From: Chrysomallon squamiferum
Taxonomy: Eukaryota > Mollusca > Gastropoda > Neomphalida > Peltospiridae
Assembly (NCBI GenBank): GCA_012295275.1
Contig: CM022665.1
Coordinates: forward strand, 22,511,002-22,575,001
Length of the DNA stretch: 64,000 bases
Direction of reading: 5' to 3'
Below the pieces are notes generated by a model. It saw only the letters and a program-made list of their open reading frames with translations. It did no database searches and was not told the origin of the DNA. Each line of letters opens with the position of its first letter. The first letter of the stretch is position 1. This document shows, in pieces, positions 50,537 to 64,000 of this stretch. The position numbers and the translations under genes are program-made.

Positions 50537-52015
50537 TCTGTTAGACATACAAATTATCACAAGGACATTATTAAATATTTTAAACATTTTTTCTGTCTTT
50601 ATTAATTCATTTATTTAATAAAACAATTTATGTGCCGTTTTATGAATTTAACATATAATACTTTTGAATTTTATTCATTTATTTGTATATATATATGAAT
50701 GTATGTATGTATGTATGTATGTATGTATGTACATCGTTTATTTATTTATTTACATTTCACAGAAAATATATCTAAAACTTTTTGCTTCCATATCCAACGT
50801 AAAGCAATTGCAAATATATTTTGTAGTCCTAAGATAATATTCAGTATTGCTTCTATAGGCTTGTGATGCTATTTCAAATATTGGCCTAAACTGATTTTGA
50901 CTGTTGATGGTTCCTGTGTTCATGAATTAAGTATTTCGTGTGTAAACTGTAAAATATGGCTTTGCACTCGACTTGTCTTTAAATCGCGCTAGCTGTCTGG
51001 GAGTACTATCAATCCTAAAACTTTCCTAAAATGATGCACAGACTAAATCTGCCACCAAACATTCTGAATATTCGGGGCACTACATCTTTTTTCTTAGGTG
51101 TGTCAGCTCCTGAGTCTATGCGAAGCGTTTTTTATAAACATAATTATTTTTGAAAACAAAATGTTTACATTTGTAAAAAATATTTCCTTGAGTTTAGACA
51201 AAGTTTAAAAGTTACCTATAATAATGTAATCAAAATCTATTGTTAAGACTGGGTTTTTCCCTTTTTTATCTATTTCTAGAATATTTTTGGAAAATACCTG
51301 ACCTAATTATAGATTTCAGGCCTAAAAAATGGTAAAATAAATAAATAAATATTATTATCGTAGACTAACAATCAAATTCTAGTAGTCACAGATAAATAGA
51401 CAGACTGACACGTAGACAGGCGCAAAAAAAAAAAAAATAATAATAATGAAAATAATAATAATAATAATAAGTTACAAAAAGGAAGTAAAAGCCACCAAAG
51501 TCAGAGAGAAAATACAAGAGTCAGCGAATAATATTTTCATTTAAATATTAATAATATTTAAGGGAAAAAAAACCTCTTCAAAAAGAAAAAGTCAAAGCAT
51601 TTAAATGTTCATTGTTCATTATTCAGTACAATCAACGTTAATCAACCTTTACCTGTTTACTTCAGGTCTTCGTCTCTGCCTCGCCATTTTTACTACAAAT
51701 GGACTTTGAACCGCATAATCGTTCTAAAACTCTTACTGATTGGTGCATTTAACATGGTTACTTTGTAGTGTATTCTACATGTTGATAGTTTTTACTGCGT
51801 TTATTAACATAAAATTCAAAGACTGCTTGTGTATTTTATATATATAATTGAAATGAGTATAAAATAAACAAATAATGCCATGAACTTTACAGATAAAATT
51901 GATAAATAAATAAATAATATATGAACGTGTGTGTATTTGTGTGTTTCTGTTTGGGTACATTTACAGATTAAATTGATAATTAAATAAATAACGAAATACT
52001 TTACTAATTAAATAA

Positions 52016-52017
<2 letters not shown>

Positions 52018-52090
<73 letters not shown>

Positions 52091-52104
52091 AATAAATAAA
52101 TAAG
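52018..52104. repeat. (TAA)n then (TAAA)n array
   Basis: About 65 bases of TAA followed by TAAA units. A further ATA array is at 52660-52717 and a (GGAT)n array at 53077-53116. Confidence 0.95.
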
Positions 52105-52656
52105 CAAACAAATAAAAAAAATGTATTGTTGGTAGTTAATATATAAATGACTTTAAATGCATCCATTCACATAACACAAAATCGAAGTCAAATGTACATA
52201 GAAACACACACACGTTCATATGTTTGTTATTTGTTTGTCATTTAATCTGTTATGGTTCGTGTCATTATTTATCTGATACATTTTTCAATAACAAATTATA
52301 TTCATATTATCTTCGTTTCAAAATAAATAGAAAAACGCCCAGTATCGTATGTATGTTTGTGTGTGTGTATGTATGTATGTATCTATCTATCTATCTTTCT
52401 ATCTATTTATCTGTTTTATGTGTCTGTATCTCTATATATTAATTTCTGAATCTTACAATAATAGAACTGAACTATTTGTGTTTCAACATGTTTGTTGTTT
52501 TTTTTGTTTGTTTGTTTTAATTTAATTTTTTTTTAAATTAAATTGATGTGACTTTATTTTTTTTTTTTTTTTTCTCTTTGTCAGGAAAAGAACTGATAAT
52601 AACAGAGTTAGGGTTATGAATTATATTACTTAATTTTTACCTCCACACTCACAGAC

Positions 52657-52716
<60 letters not shown>

Positions 52717-53229
52717 TTTATTATAATTATCATTATCATTATTTTTATTGTTATTGTTTTTATTATTTCTACTACTACTGCTGCTACTACTACTACTATT
52801 ACTACTACCATTACTGTTATTATTATTATTATTATTGTAACTGAACTGATTTTATTTATATCATAAATTCATCTCGATTATTTCTTTCTGCTTTTTTTTT
52901 TCTTTTCTTTTTTTAAGAAAAGAGAAGAAAGGTACCTCCAATGAATATTTTTCATCTGCAAATTTTGTAATGAACTGTTTTCATTTGTCAAACTTACAAG
53001 TGTTTTCTATTTGTTTGTTTTTATTATTATTATTTTTAAATTTACATTATCATATGAAAAAATGTAGATAGATAGATGGATGGATGGATGGATGGATGGA
53101 TGGATGGATGGATGGATAGATAGACAAATAGATGGACAGTCACAGATAGATATTATTAATAAAATTATTATTCTTGTTTTTGAAGCAATTCATTATTAAA
53201 ATCATCATCACCATAGATAGTCATCTGTT

Positions 53230-53277
<48 letters not shown>

Positions 53278-53384
53278 GGACATGAGTAAACAATCTCACT
53301 AAATTTGTTTTATTATTTACGTTTATTTAATCGATAGAAATAATTATATAGAAACAATTTTAAACTGACAGGTAAATATGTTGA

Positions 53385-53437
<53 letters not shown>

Positions 53438-53659
53438 TGTTCCACATACACATTGTCACAAGAGCATTATTAAATAATATCAAAAATTATGTTCAAATTT
53501 TACTCTTTTCTTCTGTCTTTATTTCATATATTTAATCGATAACAATAATTATATCTCAAATTTTGTTTATTTCATAAGGTTAATACATAATATTATATAT
53601 ATTTCTTAGAATTTAATTTTCTATTTTAATTATTTGTTTCTGTTTCTGTATGTTTAAAC

Positions 53660-53722
<63 letters not shown>
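53660..53722. repeat. (TCTA)n microsatellite
   Basis: About 60 bases of TCTA repeat, ending in a TCCA-type variant. Confidence 0.95.
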
Positions 53723-53919
53723 CATTCATCCCATCCATCCTATCGATCTTTGTCTGTCAAACCAAAAATAATCCACAGAAATAATTAATTCTATTTTAAT
53801 ATCGTGTTGTTGTTGGTTTTTTGTGGGGTTTTTTTTGGGGGGGGAGTTATTTTTGTTGTTGTTGTTGTTGTTTAGTTCTTTTAAATGGACTAACATCCCA
53901 GTAAATAATAATAAAACTG

Positions 53920-54530
53920 TATTTAATGATCAGTTCTGCTTGGTGTAACCAATGGACTATTTTTCAGTCAATTAACCAAGATTGAATTAAAAATATATGC
54001 TCCTTACTGATAGTTCCTTGCTGATATGTTCCTTGCTGACAATCGTATTCTTCAGAACTGCCATTCGATAATATCTCAGTTATTCATTCATTCTTCTTTT
54101 CAACAAAAACGTTTGCTTTCATAAATCAGAAATTATTTACCATCAGTAGCTATGCTGTCACAGAAACCTGAAATAGTCCAGGGTAGATATTACAAAACTG
54201 ACACTAAACACGAATATTTAAATTTTTTAGAGCGTATAAATGTAGATATTATTCATGGTTAAATTATTCATAGAAGTTCGTGTGTATATAATAGGATATG
54301 TATTTCCCTATGTATATTTCAAATGTATCATGTGTATGGCTGAACGTATGTATGCATGTGAATACGTGTGTATGTGTGTGTGTGTCTGTGTGTGTGTGTG
54401 TGTGGATAAAGATTTCTATGTGTTTGTTATAACCTATTTATATTAAATAATTACCGAACATTTCTAAAACTGATGTATTTGGTCATATTATCACGTAGGA
54501 CGTATTTTGTGTGCAATTCGTGATACACTT
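53920..54530. repeat. Second copy of segment 36575-37265
   Basis: Direct orientation, with small deletions and a local triplication-like stretch near 54000-54035 ('ccttactgatagttccttg'). Confidence 0.75.
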
Positions 54531-54589
54531 TGTCCTCCATTTTTGTTTGTCAATGACGATGAAGGTGAACACGTTAACTTCTGGTGATA

Positions 54590-54700
54590 TATGTATGTAT
54601 GTATGTATATATGTATGTTTGTATGTTTGTATGTATGTATGTATGTATGTATGTATGTATGTATGTATGTATGTATGTATGCATATATGTATGTATGTTA
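54590..54700. repeat. (ATGT)n microsatellite
   Basis: About 100 bases of ATGT/ATAT repeat; another (ATGT)n is at 56278-56329. Confidence 0.95.
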
Positions 54701-55094
54701 AATAAAAGTTAACCAACCTGTTCACGTCTTCCCCTTGATCGAGAACTAGCCTCTTTGAAACTGATTGGTTAAAATTAACCAATGTAATCAACCCGACCGG
54801 TAAGCGATGATGTCACGTCTAAATAAGTTCTAAAGTGTACAATGTAAAATAAAAAAAAAAAAAACAAATCAGTTAAAACCAGGTATATTTAGATGCATCA
54901 CTCCATAGGTAAACTTTAAATAATGTTCAAGTTTTCTATTACATTTTTAGTTTAGATTATATGTATATTTGTTTAGGTCTCTGAAAATAATAACTATTTT
55001 ATGACACAGAAATATACAGGATTTAACAAAACTGAAGAGAGGGTAATAAGAATAATAACAACAAAAATTACAACAGCAACAACAATAATATCTA

Positions 55095-55190
55095 TAATAG
55101 TTAAATTGTTACAAATTTTTGTTAATAGTATCTACTGGAAATTATTATAAAATATTTTTATGGGTTTTTCGCTAATGGTGATTTTAGATT

Positions 55191-55237
<47 letters not shown>

Positions 55238-56240
55238 ATTTTTTTTTTTTTTTTAGGGCAAGGCAGTGTAGAGATACCAAGACAACTTAGGTTTTATCAA
55301 GTTTTCACAAAAGCATTTCATGGTTTTGTTACATGTGAGTATTCATTTTTTTTTACTTAACTTGCTAATGGCTGCCTGAATAATAGTTCCAGTTTGCTTT
55401 TCTCTTTAAAATAATTCTGAAAACAAACCCACATATATGACGATTAAAATAAAAACAACACCCAATACATCCTCCAAATAAACCAATCATATCACTTTAT
55501 GATAATTTCGCAATAATGAGCCAAATATCAAAATGATAGCATGATTAACACATCATCTAATTTGGGGTTAACATTCTGCACGGGTCAGCGTTGGTAAGTG
55601 CATTATTTCAATTGATTCGAATTACTGGACATTCATTCAGATATAGTAGCGACCGCGCAGCCCGTGTGAGGCTCAAATCTACGCTTATTGTAATCATTCG
55701 CACCTGAAAATAAAAACACTCGGTAACAGATTTGGCCGCCGCCGAGCTTAGCTCCTGCTCTTTGCACTTTTTTATTCTCTCTTGCCGTAGCATTTCTAGT
55801 TTAAGCAAATAGATACCTAATTAACATAACACTGACTTTGTTTTTTTTATTGGACATGGTTAGTGAATCAGTGGTATTTGTGGGAAGGGCATGGAGGCAA
55901 CTTTTACTCAACTCTACCCTACTGTAATTTCATTCTGAGTGGTGAAGAGTGGTGTACTAATTTCGATATAAATGCCACTGAATGAAGTATGTATTAGCAT
56001 AGATAGTCCGTATTGTTGTTGTTGTAACCTTATAATCAATCAATTTTATCAAAAAATTTAATTACATCTTGTTCTACTTGAAAGTAGTGCAGGTTAAATT
56101 GTTACAAATTTCTGTTAATAGTATCTATTGGAAATCATTATAAAATCTTTTTATTGGTTTTTCACTAATGGTGATTTCCCGTTTTACTATCAGTATTCTT
56201 TGTTTTCAAACCGGGTGATTGTGCAGATATTTTATTATTA
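55095..56240 (-). repeat. Rearranged inverted copy of 39170-40340
   Basis: 55095-55895 is the reverse complement of 40250 back to about 39170, with about 320 bp missing near 55185-55250. From 55895 the sequence jumps to the reverse complement of 40340-40085 (starting with the MITE terminus), so parts of the source are represented twice. It includes an inverted version of the 39242-39427 open frame. Confidence 0.82.
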
Positions 56241-56532
56241 ATTATGCATTTTTATTTATACTGTTAAATAATGTCAACATGTATGTATGTATGTATGTAT
56301 GTATGTATGTATGTATGTATGTATGTATTTGCATAGGTGGATTATATATCAATTAATGCAAATTCACACCAATATCTCTCTATTTATTTATCTATCTATC
56401 TGGGTGTCTGTCTGTTTGTGTGTCTCTATGTCTCTATCTGAATATATTAATTTCTGAATCTTACAATAATAGAAAAGAACTGTTTGTTTTCTATCCATTA
56501 AACAGATGTGGGTTTTTTTTGTTGTTGTTTTT

Positions 56533-56565
<33 letters not shown>

Positions 56566-56780
56566 CAGGATAAGAATTGGTAATAACAGAGTAAGGGCCA
56601 TGAATTATCTTAGATGATTTTTACACACATATACACATACACATAGACACCTAACTATGTATGTATTTAAGCGTATAAATATAACAAAAAATAATATTAA
56701 AATGAGGCAGAATGATAGTGAATATAATTAGATCGATCGATAGATAGAAATAAAAATTATAAATAATAATTAATAAAGAA

Positions 56781-56829
<49 letters not shown>

Positions 56830-56879
56830 GTCAATAGCGAGATATAATACAAGGATCGCTGATCTTATTTGTTTTGTTC

Positions 56880-57099
56880 CTACGTTATAGCTCGCGCTAC
56901 TGGACTCTCCGTGGTTTGACTTTGGAAACTTGCCAAAAAGTATGTCGCAGTGTTGTCAAAAGGTGTCGTGATTGTACTGAAGTTCAAGGTAGACATTTTG
57001 AACATTTGTAAATACTAAATATACAGATTACATTTGTTATTTTTAATATCTGATTTTATTTACGTTTGCGGTTCGGTTACTTTTGGGACACCCTGTATA
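56880..57099 (+). mobile_element. 3' end of a Tc1/mariner-like element
   Basis: An open end reading RCRDCTEVQGRHFEHL and stop (about 56960-57010) is followed 90 bp later by a terminus that on the other strand reads TACAGGGTGTCCCAAAAGTA. Both the '..GHFEHL-stop' tail and the 'ACAGGGTGTCCCAAAA' end are typical of animal mariner-like elements with an N-terminal HTH. The remainder is missing. Confidence 0.6.
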
Positions 57100-58117
57100 T
57101 TAAGACAGACGTGGATTTCCAGAAAGAAATTAATTCATTTAAATTGTGTTTTTTGTATTTATCTTTGTTTCTTCATATCTTTCTTCTTTTTCTTTTTTTT
57201 TTTTTTTTTCCCTTTTCTTTTTTTAAATTTATTTTTTAAATTCAAATAATATATATTTAATAGTTAAATGTACTAGAAATATTGTTATTGTAGATATATT
57301 GTTGGTTCCCATTATAATTTTGAAGTGTATGTTTTCTACCAAGTAAAAACAGTTCCATGTGTGTATGTTCTAAACTGAACTAGCGCAGTCCTCTGTGGCA
57401 TAAAGAAGTTTATTTACTTTAGTGCTTAAAACAAATGTAGGTAAAAGGCTGATGTTTACAACAAATTTCTTTTTAAAACCATTCTGTCTCAGTTTTCATT
57501 TAATAAAAAAAACCAATTTTTTCTATTAACACTACTAAGAGTTTTGTTATTATAAAATAAAATACAATGCTGTTTACTAATGAAATAAAAAAAATTTGAC
57601 TTATTCCTCACCATTATAATGCATTATTATCATCATCATCATCATCATTAAATCGACCTTTTATTATCTTAATAAACTGTACCTTAAATGCAGCGACAGT
57701 GAGTCACCTGGTGAGTGATGACACCCCCACCTAAGAGTGGCTAATACAGGATAACTCAAACCTGAAACTGATTTATCCTGGGGGACTGTTCACCTCAGGT
57801 ACAGAACAAAAAATATTTAGATTAATTTTGCTTTTAAATATCTAACTGATATTTAAATAAATTAATAAACATATTTATTTCATGACACTGTGGAGCAGTT
57901 GAGCATCCGTGTATTCTCAGACAGACACATCAGAGCCGACGTTTTATCATGTCCATGATGGATTCAAAATGTTAAAATTTCGTTGGGGCTGTTTCTATAT
58001 TATCGGTAAAGTTTTGGTGTCTGCGGAATTCCAGGTTACAAAAATAGAAAATTGCTAACATATATACATACATATACACACATACATAAACGTAAGAAAG
58101 CTTATTCTGCAAAAACA

Positions 58118-58160
<43 letters not shown>

Positions 58161-58388
58161 ATGTAAAATGAAATAAAATAAAATAGATTATTAACTTTTG
58201 AACTTTAACTAATTATATTTATTTTGCTTCTATTTTATTTCAACATATTTATTCTTTCTTTTTTTTTTTTTTCATTTATTTATTCATTCTTGTATACAGT
58301 CATACATGTTCAAAGAAAGAACTTATTATGTTTATGTCTCTTTCCCTTAAGAATAATTCCTGGTCATATTCATGCATAGCATGAAACT
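57100..58388. other. Sequence downstream of the receptor gene
   Basis: T-rich runs (57195-57230), an ATC array near 57630, an (AAAT)n array at 58119-58162 and a patch with short inverted ends ('gtaccttaaatgcagc' near 57680 and 'ctcaggtacag' near 57795). For the - strand gene, a possible AATAAA signal (TTTATT on +) is at 58275-58280, about 110 bases past the stop. Confidence 0.5.
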
Positions 58389-63530
<5,142 letters not shown>

Positions 63531-64000
63531 TGTACTGATTGTAATATGATACTAATTTCAGAACAAAGCTGCTACTGATCTCTTCTTTTTTATTTTTTTT
63601 TTTTTAAAGATTTGTTTTCAATTATTATTATTATTATTATTATTTTAATGTTTCTATGAGTTTTTTCCTCGCTAAATGTACGTAACCCTTGAAAGAAATA
63701 TTCCTAAATAAAGTTTTAATACTGGTAGCGAACTCTCATCTCGAACACTGATTTTGTTTACATGACCTCTCTCGTGTTGTCCGTGCATCAGTTAACGTGG
63801 GAGTTTTCCACACTTACAAAATCATTAACTACGAGTGACGATTATGTTTTAGTAAACAGATGGTATTCTCTAAATGTCCTGTATTGTCTAAATAATGAAT
63901 GTACATTTACAGCTACTTCTGTAAATCACTTTCACGGCATTATATTCCATTCAATTCCAGTGTAACATGTGACCGTAATAGACAGGACAACCAAATCAAC
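63531..64000. other. Upstream region of the receptor gene
   Basis: 5' flank of the - strand receptor. A T-run and (ATT)n array lie at 63585-63645. No clear TATA box or recognised promoter element; a frame at 63762-63965 on + is not supported as a gene. Confidence 0.4.

Larger units (their letters stand above)
44366..51720. repeat. 7.2-kb direct duplication, unit B with recombinant left end
   Basis: 44366-44600 matches 35822-36060 (flank plus dispersed repeat), after which it follows 37300 onward (for example 'aaagccaatagcc' instead of 'aaagcaaatagcc', and 'cattacaccccaatgatg'). It ends at 'gaaccgcataatcg' at 51720, the same terminal phrase as unit A. The switch lies between about 44590 and 44660. 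Confidence 0.93.
51721..53919. other. Microsatellite-rich sequence with fragments of the duplicated unit
   Basis: Includes pieces resembling 41000 ('aagaaaagagaagaaaggt' at 52915) and 42780-43200 (53210-53480), so it looks like a third, decayed relative of the duplicated unit. No gene recognised. Confidence 0.6.

Noticed and set aside
42249-53722. Regular arrays that might suggest CRISPR or satellite structure
   Set aside because: They are di-, tri- and tetranucleotide microsatellites without unique spacers, and the genome is eukaryotic.
54483-54791. Open frame of about 100 codons on the - strand
   Set aside because: Most of it is a translated (ATGT)n microsatellite (Thr-Tyr-Ile-His repeats).
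57660-57800. Short inverted ends 'gtacct...aggtac' as a possible small MITE
   Set aside because: The arms are too short and flanks show no target duplication.

Overview
This is a eukaryotic window, AT-rich and dense in simple repeats, from an intron-rich animal genome. A TRAF3-type adaptor and a receptor joining a somatomedin-B (SMB) domain to a secretin/adhesion-type 7TM suggest a lophotrochozoan, most likely a mollusc. That is an inference from protein style only; the species cannot be named from the sequence.

Region 1 (1-16741, + strand, possible 3' UTR to about 20040) is the 3' part of a TRAF3-like gene in nine visible exons. They encode the end of the RING, the TRAF-type zinc fingers, a coiled coil and a complete TRAF-C/MATH domain. 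The exons join in frame to 504 residues; only the N terminus lies outside the window. Introns 5, 7 and 8 are full of decayed transposons: a GTF2IRD2/ZBED5-type hAT, a TIR-bounded Mutator-like element, Tigger/pogo elements and antisense Ty3/gypsy pieces.

Region 2 (about 20000-30460) has no host gene that I can recognise. It holds a MITE with clean terminal inverted repeats, antisense gypsy integrase and reverse transcriptase fragments, a second copy of the Tigger+gypsy block from TRAF intron 7, the 3' half of a Tigger with a small MITE of the same family, and a ZMYM1-type hAT pseudogene ending in a recognisable hAT terminus.

Region 3 (about 30460-57100) is AT-rich and microsatellite-laden, with no confident gene. 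Its main structure is a recent direct duplication of about 7.2 kb (about 37.3-44.37 kb and about 44.6-51.72 kb). The start of the second copy looks like a recombinant between two dispersed repeats. Rearranged inverted and decayed copies of the same material lie at 53.9-56.2 kb. The end of a mariner-like element lies near 57.1 kb.

Region 4 (58389-63530, - strand) is a complete two-exon gene for a predicted 889-residue receptor: signal peptide, SMB domain, cysteine-rich ectodomain and seven membrane segments. Its single intron carries one TA-flanked element nested inside another.

I found no rRNA, tRNA, CRISPR array or prokaryotic operon. I see no convincing new multi-gene system. The best leads are the SMB-receptor architecture, the tandem duplication and its junction, the nested Tigger derivatives, and two protein-like stretches I could not name (- strand 11902-12560 and 39008-39220).
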